DNA of 64,000 bases, taken from contig CM074188.1 in NCBI GenBank assembly GCA_037179385.1, positions 18,059,318 to 18,123,317 on the forward strand, given 5' to 3'. Both the position numbers and the translations under genes were made by a program. The notes beneath the pieces were generated by a model. The model did no database searches. It was not told the origin of the DNA and saw only the letters and a program-made list of their open reading frames with translations. Shown here one piece after another: positions 21,918 to 34,508 of this stretch. Each line of letters opens with the position of its first letter. The first letter of the stretch is position 1. The DNA is from Holothuria scabra. Its lineage: Eukaryota > Echinodermata > Holothuroidea > Aspidochirotida > Holothuriidae.

Positions 21918-24900
21918 AGGATCATCCATAAAAATTTGACTCTGCAAACTTCACTCTTAACCTGGAGTGGTTGGAACACTCAAGCAGTGCCACAGAAGGA
22001 CTGTCTACAGTAGCTTTTATTTGCACTTATACAATAGTGCACCATAACCTACAGGACAGCCAGAATAGTATTGAAAAATTATCTGACAGTCCACATATAC
22101 AAAATGATGAGCCCTAATAGCCAATATGAAGACAGATGGTATACTAGGGATGCCAGGAACTGCTGTGTTGTATGTTGGTTACCAATTGAAAAGGAAAATA
22201 TATCTTAGAAGTTTCAACAGAGTGTTGGCAAAGTTTGAGTATTCACTGTCCCAGAGTCCAAGTGGAGGGGTCTCCCTGCCCTTTGGAAAACTCTTGCATT
22301 TTCAGAAGCCTTGGTAAGGAGCAAAACAGTGCTATTTTCGAAACAATTTTAAGCAACTGGAATACACATGATGGCCAAGAGGTGCGCTCCTGTTGCTCAG
22401 GACTCAAACTCTGTCAGACTACAGTACTACTTCCCAGTGATTTTCCCCTACAAGTTGATTTTTCCCCGACTTCTTAAAGAGAAGAGTTTGTGAGCACTAG
22501 CTCCCCCCCATTACACATGCATACCAAATGAAAATATCCTTAATTTCAAAGAAGCCTTTGAGATCACATCCTTTTCAACCAATCGCAAATACAGCAAAGG
22601 TGTCTACTGACCTGTGGTTTTGTGTCATGGACAAAAAACATATTGAACAACTATTGAACCCTTTAGTTTGCCATAGGCCTACTAGTCATTTCCTATGTCA
22701 AAGTAGTTGAAAAACCCCTTTTTTCACTCAGTTAGGGTGGCCACACATAAATTTAGGTCTACTACACAGCCTATGATTGCACTGTATTGCACAGTATACC
22801 AAATGAAGAACGTGTGTACTACCTTCTGTAAAAACAAACCATGAACTGTAAAAGAAATAATTCATCCACTCCACACAATAAATTGCTCAATTTTGACACT
22901 TATGCAACCATATGAACATGGAAGTTATTACCTCAGAGGCACTACTTCCATGATCTGAACTAACAGACAAGTAGTAATATTTAGATATGATACTGTTGGT
23001 ACTACATGTGTTCTCAAACTAAGATGTCATGTAAGGTGACCTTGGCTCTAATATTTCATTATGATAGGAAAAGCTGTGCACCTGCTTACAACCTGATGAA
23101 ATCCTCAGGTGTCTTCCAAGTACCACCTCAGAGCATGGACATTTTATGAGGCTGAGCCATAAAAACAACAGTTGACAGTAGGAGTATAGATAAAATTTTT
23201 GAACTTCATAAAAGTTTACAGTATACTATACTACATATAGGAATACATGAAGAAGTGAGACATTTTATGATACCACAGTTACTGTAGCGACAACTGTAGG
23301 CCTATACCCTGTGCATGTACAGTAGGATAAAATGCTTGATGAATATTGAAGCTAAGCACTGTTATTTTCTTTGATTTAACACTACATCAAACAACTACTG
23401 CACTTAAAAAACATCATTTTTATGTTACCAGAAACTTTTCTCATAGTCCTGGGCATCTATCTGCATATTAGGTGCTACTTTACTCAGCCTCGGCAGTGTA
23501 CAGTAAGTACTGTACCCACGGGTAGTGTACAGTACTGTATGAGCAATGAACTAATACTGTTCACCAATTATACTGTACTACTGCACAGTTCAGTAATTAC
23601 TTTCTTAGAGACTTTGACTGCCAAGTTCTATGCATTCATTATGCCCTTTTTCTGAATGGGTAGATTCAATTTCTACATTACGAGGTTCTTCCCCGGAAGA
23701 AAAATGTGCACCTGATATCACACTTGTCCTGCCAAAAGAGTAGCTCACAACTCATAACATAAATTCAGGCATTGGAGACTTTGTCTTTCCATTTTGCTTC
23801 TTAAGTAGGATGCTCAAAGAATGATTTATTGTTGTTGATAGTCAGCAATTAAACCTCTTAAGGGAGCTGTCACCTTAAAACACCTTAAGCAGCGATAAGT
23901 AACGACCTTCTGAAGACTATGGGGCCCCTTATTCCTCAAACTGTAACACTGTAACTCTGTATTTAAAAGTACAAGTGTCTTAATCTAATCACACACATAC
24001 AGTATAGACTCTGAGGTTACTGTACAGTAAAGTACAGATCCTTAAAGCTTAAAAGCAAATTCAGTCATCTCAATTTGTCATGTACTATACCTACTGTACA
24101 ACATTTTGCTCACTGAATTGGGGAAATTTTCCAAGAGTGATGTCATGGGAAGGACATACATGTACCATATACCACTTATGTTATCTTTTGTTTTTGCAAT
24201 CTTCATTTCAAGGGCCGTTGAAACATTAGTGTTTCCTGAAGGGTTTATTTTCAAAGTTGAAATTGTGTCCTTGAAAATCATCAGTATCAATCACCAAACT
24301 ATAACCTATCCGATGAGTATTTAAGCCATAATTAATGTAGGGTTAACGAGGCTTCAACAAAAATTTTTTTCATACTATTCTGGCAGGCTAGCTGTTTTCT
24401 CAATCTACTTGCTCCCATAAATATTCATTGTCCAATTCAGATTTGTTGAGTACATATAATTTTCGAAGTCTAAAGTACAAATGCCATTTTGCACAACTCA
24501 AAAATTTTAGGCTGGGGGTACTTGCCCGGCAGGCTGTAATGTTGAGCACAGTAGTTGCCCAAGTGATTTTTTACTTGTCCCGGGCTGTCGGGCGGGGTAT
24601 TTTTCAAAGCCTAGGTTAACAAAAGCAATGTCAACCCTGTGCAACACTCAACATCACTATTTTTGCTTAACCAACAATTTGCTTCAGAAACATTCAAACT
24701 TTGAAGAGGTATATCTTAAGAACTGTAAAAGATATTTACACAATTCCAACGGATTCTTCCTTAGGCGACCCTGCTCCTTAACTACCAAGTAAATTCAGTG
24801 CTTTTTGCTGACATGTCACACTACCTTTAACATACAATGTACTGCACAGTATCCTAAGGTACAATGAAAGGTACCTGGATGTGTTAAAAGAAGAAATTAG

Positions 24901-25481
24901 TGAGAATAAAGTATTTTTCAACTCATGTTTAGGGTTAGTAGTACTGTACTGTTTTTGCCCTTTAAATACATGGAAGGTTAAGTCTAGTGTGGGAGTTCTA
25001 GCTTGGCCAAATTGGTGGAGCACTTTGTGAGTCAGCAGTTATGATACTGTACACCCTGCACAGTGTTATCAAGCTCAAGATCAGAGATTCTGTCGAAGAT
25101 CTGGGGAAACTCAATAAATCAGCATACACATAATCCCTTGGAATTTTACTGTAGTTTCACTACATTTCAGTTCTCACTATTCTGTTCAATAACACTGTAG
25201 GGCCATTACAGAGCAACAGGTCTAATTTGGTTAAATTTTAAAGATAGTTGGATCTCTAGTTTTGTTCAAAGCTGAAAGATTATGCTGAATTTACAGAAAA
25301 TACTGTATCAAGTACTGTATTAAGTCTTGAAAACAGTGCATTTGTGGAATTGCATACAGTACAGTATGAACAGTATTTATGATAACTTGGGGTGCCTCTA
25401 GAAATGATTGAAAAATGGGCCAAAACATCACCTACATTTACTGCAACTTACAGTATCAATACTGTATCTTCTGGTCTTCTT
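21918..25481. other. Non-coding stretch, TACAGTA-rich
   Basis: No frame resembles a known protein. TACAGTA and GTACTGTAC words are dense, for example 23499-23540. G-rich text lies near 24510-24600. Confidence 0.5.
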
Positions 25482-25806
25482 TTAAAGGGACATGTTGTGT
25501 TTCAAATGCTCCAATCATTATCAAAACATACATTTGGCCTCAACAATAAACCCCAGCTATAGCTCCATCTCCTCAAAATATTACACCCAAGAAGAATATG
25601 GAGGTTGCATCTTTTGAAATGTCGAAAGTTTGGGTGAACAAATTATTCTTGAGCAACAAACAACTGAATTTCTGTCTGAGGGAAACTTATTTCTTGAAAA
25701 GAAGGCTTCCATACTGCCTCACTTTTAATTATCACTCTTTGCCAATAAATATTAGTTTTAAAAGGATGAAATTTCCTTGTAAAACAAACGCAGTATTTCC
25801 CTTTAA
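25482..25806 (-). mobile_element. MITE family C, diverged inverted copy
   Basis: TTAAAGGGA at the left and TATTTCCCTTTAA at the right bound a text that matches 13867-14221 in reverse. Shared pieces include GAGGGAAACTTATTTCTTGA and GAAAGTTTGGGTGAACAAAT. Confidence 0.75.
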
Positions 25807-26193
25807 AGTCAAAAAGACTTGTAAAGAAGCTGCAGTACTTACAGTAAGCATATTATGCAGAGTGGCCTTCTTAAACATACGAAAAAAAAGTAACGTCTTA
25901 ATTTATGATACTGTATGGTCATCGTGGTCACCATAATGTAATTTAAAGTAACAGGCTTAACAAGAATTATACAAAGAAATGTGTTTCAAAAGATACTTTA
26001 GTCAAAGGGTAATCGATCAAAGACTAGCAGGCCAAGTTATCATGGTCACACCTCATGTCAATGCACATATTGTACCTGTAGACCTGTTCAATGTGCCGCC
26101 ATATGGTGTCAATGTGCTTTCACCACATATAAATTTAATAAGCCTAAAAGTTTGCTGCCCAAGTGATGTATTCATCTCAAGTACAAGTTTTGT

Positions 26194-26516
26194 TTGAAAG
26201 GCCAAACCTCTCACCCCGAGCTACAATTTGGTACGGGGGTACCGAAATTCTCAATTGGCTCAGCTCTTTGATTGACTGTTAATTCAAACAATGCAGAGTA
26301 CCCAAGCTTATATTACACAGCATGAACGGTACTGAGAGTGTTTTGATTATATAAGTTGAGTTTTTTTATACTCACCTTGGAGCGATAAACTGAGATTGTG
26401 TCTGGATGAGGATGAACTTCAGACAATTGTGAGAGGGGCTTGAGAAAGAAAGCTAGGAGAATTGGTTTTGTTTGGGGTGAGAGAACTGGGCCTTTGTGAG
26501 AGAACTGGGCCTTTAA
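26194..26516 (+). mobile_element. MITE family A, copy with duplicated end
   Basis: It matches 11724-12033 over its whole length. The left TTAA has become TTGA. At the right the terminal block GTGAGAGAACTGGGCCTTT is present twice in tandem, so the element ends at 26516. Confidence 0.8.
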
Positions 26517-26742
26517 GTTTTGTCATTGTGCTGAGCATTCTCTTGCATTTCTTGTTTCTTCCATGAGAAGATAGATCTCTTGTTTACTACTGTTCACTTT
26601 TGCTACTGTACACCACCAACCATAATAACGGAATATTTGGGAACAGTTAGTTACTGCAGTTAGTTTCATTTCATTTCATTTTATTCAATCCAGTATAAAT
26701 GGAATTTAATGACTATACACCAACATGAACGTGTTATGTAGT

Positions 26743-28970
26743 GGGCAATTCCATGCAAAAGTGGACATGACCATCAAATTTTAAAACTTCTCCAATTTAA
26801 GTAAATTTGGTGTCAAATTGAAGCTAAAAAGTTGAATTTTCCAATAAAATAAATGGTTCATAAAAAAACCCCAAATTAAGTCATTTTGCATGCATAATTA
26901 ATTAGCAGCAATCAAAGTGTCAATATTTTCACAAAATATGGAACAATAAAATGCTTTCTAGCAACAACTGAATTGAGGTTTTCCTATGAATACATACTCT
27001 ATCATGGAGTTATTTTCATACATTTACAACATTTGAAATCAAATTATGACTTCAGCAATGTCTTCCACACTAACGAGCAACAAATTAAAGTTGTCTCATT
27101 ATGTCACGGCGTTACCCTAAATATTGTAATTTTTTAATATTATGTAAGATGCACAAATTGGAGTGGAATATTTTTTACAATGCAAATCACACCCACCCTG
27201 GCCTACAACTTCCATGCACTAAAGTCATGATTTCTCTCATAGTTAATTAATTAAACCAATTAGAAATATGTCACGGCATTACTTTTTTGGTAACGCCGTG
27301 ACAATGCTGCCGTGACAGGCACTTATTTACTGTATAGGGACTGACAATTATAGTCACTGTGGTTGCTGGTACTGAAGTAACAGCACCTACTGTATGATAA
27401 AGATTTGTTTGACAACTTTTTTTACACTGTGATAGTACAAAGAGGAAATGCACAACTGTAACCTTTCTTTTGATATGGCAATCCCCCTGTCATGCTCAGA
27501 AGCTATAGTGGTCTGCTAGATTGCACCTGTTAGCACCTGTTTATAGCATCCAGTCAATCCATGGTACACTCCCTGTATACCATTGAGCTTAACAACCATA
27601 ATTTTTATAAAGATTTGGATAACAGAAAATCTACAACAAGCATAGGCTTAGCAGCAGGAGAAACAATCACACAGACAATGCAATAAAGTATAGTAGACAC
27701 CACCATTATATTACAATCCAAAATGGTGAAGCAGTCTAATGCAGAGAACTCTATCACTTTACAGAACCTTCCAATTCGGGAGGCAATATAATGGCACACT
27801 GACTGAGAGCATGACTATTTTCCTCTTTCTGTTCTAAGATTGTTTTACTAAAACAATGCAAAAACAGTCTTTTATCATCTACAAAGTGTCCTACAGTAGT
27901 ACACTTGAAGCTCTGTATAGTACACTACCAAATATTTTGTGGAGATTGGAGAAGGCAACTAGAGGGTCAATTTGTCAAAGTTGAGGACACAAACCTAAGT
28001 TAATTTAAAAATGTTATTGATATTAGACCCAACATGTTTGGCCAATACTGTTCTATTTTGGAGATTTAAGACTTACTGCAAGCCTAAGTAAAGCAATTTA
28101 TATGATTGCACCAATGCTACAAACTGGCATACATTTAGATTTTTAAAAGTTACACTAAATTTACAATATTAAACTTGAGATTCAAGTCATTCAATACCCT
28201 TTATGAAGGGAATATTTGCTCTTCCAATGAGGTGGAACTGCATTTATACTGTATTACTATATGGAGCTTTCACAGTTAATGTCATTTCTAATGCAGTAGG
28301 CCTAGCTATAGCGCTCTTCTTGATTTCATTTTGACCGGAGTTGTGTGTAGATTATATAGGTCTTCATTTTTCACCTTATGTCCGAAGTGGAAATTTCCAC
28401 TTTCTTTCACAAATTCAAAGCAAATATTCCTAAAATATCTAAATTACTGATTTCTTAATGCATTAGAAATATTCTGACTGTCAATATCACCATTTCCTGT
28501 CAGTTTACTAACTTATTTTTTTTAACATGCGTTTCCCATATAGTCAGGCTTTGGTCACGGAGTTACTGTCACGGCGTTACCCCATTTTTTTTTTATATCT
28601 TATCATATCTACCAAAATCATAATTTTTTATTTTATATTTCACCAAGCTGTTATAGATAACAGTCTATAAAGTGTATTTAATATGAAGGAACTGCAAAAA
28701 GTCCTTAAACTTCACAGGGTTTTAACAATTTGTGAGTGGTCCAAAAATGCATTTCCTTTTCAGCGTCACGGCGTTACCACAGTCATTAATATTCATATTT
28801 TCATATTTAGGGCACTTTTTGAAGAAAAGACATTTTCTAAATTAACTTTGTGATAGTAAGAGTAGAATTGAAATAAAAGTTTGTTCCCAACATTAAAGCT
28901 CTTTCAGTTATTTGCACTTGAAATGTGAATTTTGCTTCCAAAGCGTCACGGCGTTACCGTGGAATTGCCC
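26743..28970. mobile_element. 2.2 kb inverted-repeat element with recurring GTCACGGCGTTACC
   Basis: The tips are GGGCAATTCCATG and, inverted, GGGCAATTCCACG. TAGT flanks both sides (26739-26742 and 28971-28974), a likely 4 bp target duplication. The 14-mer GTCACGGCGTTACC occurs exactly at 27103, 28568, 28765 and 28945, and inverted at 27289. Near copies are at 27270 and 28554. No transposase frame was found. The superfamily cannot be named from this alone. Confidence 0.7.
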
Positions 28971-28974
28971 TAGT

Positions 28975-29939
28975 GTCAATATTACGAAAAGTAAAAGTAC
29001 AACAAACTTGTTCTTTCGTTATTGACTTGTATTAAGGGGACGTCACTAACTGTTCCAGAGCAGAACGAGAACAGCCCTGGAGTCAAGTACAGCCTTTGGG
29101 GGAGGGTGCATTTCCAGTGTTCCCTTCTCCATCTATACACCATGGTCTACGCATTTCTACAGTACTTCAACCCAAAGTAGAATGTGGGTTGTGATTTGGG
29201 CCACAGATAAAGATAGCCTGAGGGTTGGTAGAGTAAATTTCCTGATTACATGACAAATGCACTGTGCACTTCCATTCAGGGCCATCAAGACATGTGCTGT
29301 ATGTACAGTAGGATAATTTAATTTTACAGTATCTGCAAGAAGTTTCTGTTCTTCCATACTGAACTGTACCTTAACCTTCCAGTGAAATTCCTGCCATTTT
29401 CTTTTGAATTTTTTTGAAACAACAGGGCAAAATTCACTGACTGTACAAGCTTAAGTTTCATAGATTCGCCCATATCAATGGGTCCCCATTTGCCCCATCT
29501 CACTAGTACCCTGTCTAATAATTTCATTTTCTCTCTTCTCCCCTCCCCTTATTGTTGTGGTTAAAATACAGCAGCCAGAGTGAAGGATATTGATAAGGAA
29601 CAGGTGAGGATCATGATCACCCGAAAACCCAAGGGAGAGGGATGAGACAGGAGAATAAGTAATTAATGATGCAAGGGCTTCATGAGACAGGGAACCCATG
29701 AGACAGGGGACTAGTAAGATGTGGATTAATTACTGTACTGTAGATTATCCCTCTTACTCAGCACTCAGCATACCATGTATTGCACATAATTCACACAACA
29801 TTAACTATACCAGCTGTACAATACCTACTGTACCTTGCATTATTACCCATGGATCTGTTAGTCATTGAAGAGTTGACTTACCTACTCTTGTAAAGTACAC
29901 AGTACACAATAATTACCTTAGTTTTAGTTACAGTTCTAA
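28975..29939. other. Non-coding stretch
   Basis: No gene recognised. Confidence 0.5.
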
Positions 29940-30076
29940 CACAAATCTAGTGATTATTTTACTGATATCTAGAGTGTGTAAAGCATATCTGATTTGAATG
30001 GAAGTTTCACCATACTGTGAAGATTTGGTTCCTCTTTCATATCTGAAAATTAATTTTTGCTCACACTTCCCCTTTA
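29940..30076 (-). repeat. Fragment of MITE-like family E
   Basis: It matches the end of family E: AACACAAATCTAGTGATT through GAAGATTTGGTTCCTCTTTC to ACTTCCCCTTTAA. The other end is missing. Confidence 0.65.
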
Positions 30077-30379
30077 AAAAAACAGAGGAAAAGATATAGA
30101 AATGTCTGAATGTGCATTTTCATAAAGTACCTCTACCTGCAAATCTTTTGACCGACTTGATCTTAAATGGGAGTCACAGAATTCTATTGCAGGATCTCCC
30201 AAACTACCTGTAGAGATACCATTGTGGTAGCAATTAAGGGTGTGCAGCATCCATCCCAGATTAGGGTTCTCAGGTCTTGTCATTGTTGGAAGATGGCTGT
30301 ACAGAATGTTTAACACAAAACAATTCAACATAACCAGATTAAAAGGCAACGGAGAGCTATATAGGCCCATAAGATGGCC

Positions 30380-30632
30380 TGTAATTTGTTTGTTTTATTT
30401 GATCCTCCCATGTGGGAATTCGGCAATGCCCCAATGAAGGGGTACTAACGTCAAGCTGGCAATGCCAGTCTTGTGAGACAAACGCATGGTTTAACGCCTA
30501 TGATTAAGGGATGGAAAATGAACTACCACCCAGAAAACTAGACAGCAATTTTAACGTCTGAGCTGGAACTTAACTCAAGACCTCATCACTGGAAGGCGCA
30601 GATCATTACCACTGTACCACTTGCTCCTACTA
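30380..30632 (-). repeat. Second tRNA-derived SINE family (minus strand)
   Basis: Read on the minus strand, the head GGAGCAAGTGGTACAGTGG, then CTGCGCCTTCCAGTGATGAG, then GGTCTTGAGTTAAGTTCC follows the shape of a tRNA with a Gly(TCC)-like anticodon loop and A and B boxes. The body runs about 180 bp further and ends in an A-rich tail (AAATAAAACAAACAAAT). The acceptor stem is not paired, so this is a SINE and not a tRNA gene. Confidence 0.6.
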
Positions 30633-31714
30633 ATACAAAAACCCCCAAAATACAAAGCAAACCAACAAACCTAATGAGCCCAGAAAAGATTCGATTGTAC
30701 CACAGTAATGGAAGGACTTGTCAGGTGGTGCACTGATGTGTATTTAACAACCCACCCAGGCAAGCTATTCAACTCTTGACTCATTTACAACCCTATGAGA
30801 GAAACTGAACTTCTTAAAATCAAGTCTAGTGATTAAGCCTAAAGACTACTGTAATTCCTGACTAAGTTCAGCATACGGGCTGCATTTAAACTAGACCATT
30901 TGTACTTGCAGGCAAGTACTGATCGAAGCCACTGAAAGTGGTATGAAACAAAACGAAAAAGCCTAATATTGCACCACTTGATTGCAAGCCTCAATCGAAT
31001 AAATAAGTGCACTGTACAAAAATGAGCAAACAGCCTACCATGCTCACCATCGCATTGAAAAATGTTCTGCCACCAACACAACTTTAACCGATGTGTCAGG
31101 GACGTACCTTTCACGCAGGCAACAGATGGCTGTAAAATATACCTCAGATTCGGGCATATGCACACGCACAGATTAAACTGAGACGTGCCAACAGACTTTT
31201 AGCGGTTGACAAGCTGTTAAACAAGCAGGGATTTTCGATGGTGTTGTCATGGAGTTAGTACTATGGTAGCATTAGTCTGTGTAGTAGCTTTCAAGTCTGG
31301 GACTATTTTATGAGTGATCAAATCAAGTATATAAAGAAAGTCAATGAAACTGGGTAACGACTTATCGTCCTCCGAAAAGAAGACTTCCTGCTTGCTTCAA
31401 ACAGGCTGATTATTCCATTGGAACACCAAAGTAAAGAGGAAGTAGTTGAAATTTCCACTTCATGAAAAAGTCAAAATAACTGTGTGGCAGATGAAATGCT
31501 GTATAATGTTAGCATTGTTCGTGTGCAAATAGAGAAGCATCACACAGAAGATATTCATACGCAGGGCCAAGAAAGAAGGCACAAGTTCATTTAGCAAACT
31601 GAGCAAATCCAATAATCGAAGCTGTAGGGGCCTAGGTCTACATCAAAAAAATTTTAAAAAATATGATTAAATAAAGACTAGACTGGGCTATTATACTTTT
31701 TGGATTATACCTAC
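30633..31714 (-). other. Start of the first intron of the chondroitin synthase gene
   Basis: The minus-strand donor GTAGGT directly follows the exon at 31714. No second exon was found further left in the window, so the intron, or an unrelated intergenic stretch, continues beyond recognition. Nothing else is visible here. Confidence 0.5.
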
Positions 31715-32488
31715 CTCATAGGACCATGTACAATCTACTCCAGCAAACTTTCTTACACATCTCCCAATTTCTACATCCTCATGAGTGCTCCAAAGATTCT
31801 TCAGGCAGTAACTTATATGAGGTGCTATGCTCCTCAAGGTTTCTCTGCTAAATACCATCCCAGGTCCACCCATACAAAAATTATCACCATGTTGTAAATG
31901 AAGAAGACCTAATTCTTCTGTTTTTCCAAGTCCTGCTTGACCTAAGAAAAGTTTCTGGCTACCATTAATTGATCTTAAAAAGGGTTCCAGTTTGTATCCT
32001 TTGATATAAACGTCATCATCAGCCCTCATAAACCATTCATATTTATCAATATAATTATCATGTATATATTTGAGCATCATGAAGGACTTTTTCTGGGGTG
32101 GGTACGAATCATCTACACCTTGAAGGCTTACAACTGGAAGGTTCCACTCCGCTGGTACCTCTGATGCACCGCTTGAAAAGAATGCAACTTGTCCTGGAAT
32201 GGTTTGGGCCCAAGTACGATTTACTGCTACTGCACGGGTGGGAAGATACTTTGCAGCAGTCATTACTCCTATAAATATTAGATTTTTCGAGGGTACCGCG
32301 TCCATTGTGGTGGAGGTTGCGCCATCTTCGTGGGTGTCTGCCTGGGTGCATCTTTTGGCATTGAATATGGGCCCGCCATGTCCAATGTGTTGAAGAATCC
32401 ATGTCGCCAACGTGAAGCCTAATGCAATCCCTATCAACAGAACTGCCACATAGCGGAATCCGGGCACAGATGAACGTCGCAAAAACAT
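31715..32488 (-). CDS. CHSY1: Chondroitin sulfate synthase (CHSY1/CHSY3-like), first coding exon
   Basis: This exon encodes the N-terminal 258 residues of a type II Golgi membrane glycosyltransferase that polymerises chondroitin from GlcA and GalNAc. Residues about 12-33 are a membrane anchor after a short basic tail (MFLRRSS). A stem follows, then the Fringe-like beta-1,3-glucuronyltransferase fold, with NLIFIGVMTAAKYLPTRA, GVDDSYPPQKKSFMMLKY and WFMRADDDVYIKG (DDD at 157-159, binding the metal and UDP-sugar). It ends with FCMGGPGMVFSRE and STHEDVEIGRCVRKFAGVDC. The exon stops at WSYE before a GTAGGT donor, in phase 0. The C-terminal GalNAc-transferase half is absent from the window. CHSY1 and CHSY3 cannot be told apart here. 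The start is the first Met before the anchor. Confidence 0.9.
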
Positions 32489-33261
32489 TCTCAGAAGTTT
32501 CCGTCTTCTGTCTCCTTCTTCGATACATTTGGATTGAAAGTTACCCGGCGGTTTTTATGATCCAAACGCTACTTGGTTAACGCGGTTGGCGTATAAATAA
32601 TTATTCCTTCGACATGATTTTCACTTTTAGGTTGCAGCCTGCCTACAGTCACTAATCGTTAGGCTAAGTTGTATATGTCAGCTCAGAGACGCATCAGTAG
32701 CCAACGTAAACACTCTCTCTAACGTTACAGGTAATGTATCATCCCCATGACCAAGTTGTTCAAACACTTGTCAGCACTCGTACTCACGATCACACGTCCA
32801 CTATGTGGTTTTACGTACACTGTCAGCAACTTGTTCACAGGATTGACCAGAGTAACCCCGATGAACGGCGTGCTTCCTCAATTCACAGAAAGAAATATTA
32901 CGAACATTTTGTTCCAAAACCTATCGAGTGAAATTTCTTTAGTTCCATGGAATTGCAAAGGAAAACAGGGAAAAATACCAGGCGCGGACAAGATATTGAG
33001 AAAGAGGCGAGCTGAGGTGAACACACCTTCTGCCTCCCGTCGACTAGAGAGGCCATAAGGTGCGAAACGTTTTTGGTCAAAATACTCTTGGTCGTCGAAA
33101 AAGTGTGGACCACCTGGATTGGAGCTGAATTTCACTATAGAAAGATAAAGTCCGTTTATAAATTTGTCTTTTGATTAATAGGCCTATTCCGCCGGCGGGT
33201 GGTGTGTGAAATTTTTGATGACCCCAGCATTTAGGCCTATTGTTGATTTCAGTGCCGTACG
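32489..33261. other. Upstream region of the chondroitin synthase gene
   Basis: The 5' UTR and promoter of the minus-strand gene should lie here. A TATAAATA word stands on the plus strand near 32592, but nothing marks a start site. A plus-strand frame at 32747-33058 has no recognisable product. Confidence 0.4.
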
Positions 33262-33525
33262 TTAAAGGTAAAGAGCAGCCCCCCCCCCCAAACTTAGTTT
33301 GAAGAAAAAGCTAAATAACTCAATTTTCATCTTATTTCTCTTCAAAGTATCTTTAGTTACATTTTATGAGTTTACTGTTGCATATTCATGGTAAACCAAA
33401 TAGTTATTTCTGGTAAATTTCACATTTGAAGAGAAAAAACATTGTCAATTGACTCTCAACAGCCAATCAAGAAACTGGACAGTCTACTACACTTCTTCAA
33501 TTTGGGATTAGTGCTCCTTCTTTAA
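33262..33525 (-). mobile_element. MITE family B, 264 bp, upstream of the chondroitin synthase exon
   Basis: TTAA lies at both ends. The text carries the family markers CATCTTATTTCTCTTCAAAG and CTCAACAGCCAATCA in inverted orientation. A C-run of ten interrupts the left tip. Confidence 0.8.
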
Positions 33526-34053
33526 AGGAAATTTTGTTTTACAAACGATTGACATATTTTCATGATTCCAGTCACTGAGGCATGTTGAAAAATTGAAAAT
33601 TTGAACTACACTTTCAAGTAGGGATGTTTTGGCATTAGCCAAAAAATGACCACAATAAATGTGGCAAAAATGATGTAGTGTGCAATAATACCTCATAGGG
33701 CTAGACGTACGGTAAGAGGCAGGGCAGGGTCAGACTTCGACTCTAATTTCCTCACTTGAAAAACTGGATTTCGATGAGAAGTCTGGAAAAAATTAGGCGG
33801 ACAACCATTCGATTTTTAAAAAGTTTTACATGTTTCTAATTATTTCACAAGAAACTTACAGGAAACGCCCGAAATAATAAAAATTCAGTGGCTGCCAAAA
33901 TATCATCATAGGTCTCAAAGTGCAGTAATGATTGACGACCAAAATCAGGCAGATTTATTCGCAAACGCATCTGGGCATATTAAATCACGGTTCCTGTAAT
34001 TCTTTTCAACAGTCCTGGAAAAAACTTTTCTTGAAATAATCGACCAGGTCACT
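33526..34053. other. Non-coding stretch
   Basis: No gene recognised. Confidence 0.5.
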
Positions 34054-34327
34054 CATTATCGGCTCGCCATAGGGGCACTTGCCCCCTTTGCCCCCCCCTC
34101 CCCCCCCCCAAAAAAAAAAAAAAAACATTTCCAAATCATGGCCTTCAATGTTCCAAAAACTAACGTTATTCGGTATGACATGAATAAAAAGTAGCCTTTT
34201 TCTTAATCTGGGCAAAGTATCCCAGCCTTCTCTCTAATACAAATGACATATATTATTTATAAGGTATAAACTGTTGTCAATTGTCAAGGATATAGTTCGT
34301 AATTGTATCAAAATTTTAGCCAGTACC

Positions 34328-34434
34328 AGCCGCCCAGAAGCCTGAGCGTTGATAGCGCTACCAGCACCAATAGCAGTACTGAATCAATACTGTTATTAGT
34401 GCTGATAGCGCTACCAATGCTTCTGTGTGGCCGG
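34328..34434. repeat. Palindrome in the left foldback arm
   Basis: The half CAGAAGC...TTGATAGCGCTACCAGC is mirrored by GCTGATAGCGCTACCAATGC...TTCTG about a centre near 34380, with TAGCGCTA in each half. The counterpart in the right arm spans about 37571-37674. Confidence 0.7.
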
Positions 34435-34508
34435 TTCATGTTTACAGGCTCATATGCGACCACTGGTCATATGGGTAAACATGATTGGAAAAGTTATGAT
34501 TTCAATCA

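Noticed and set aside
27103..28958. CRISPR array, because of a recurring 14-mer
   Set aside because: Irregular spacing of hundreds of bases, both orientations, eukaryotic context, and transposon-like ends.
32747..33058. 103-codon plus-strand frame upstream of chondroitin synthase
   Set aside because: No recognisable domain, overlaps frames on both strands, and composition looks random.
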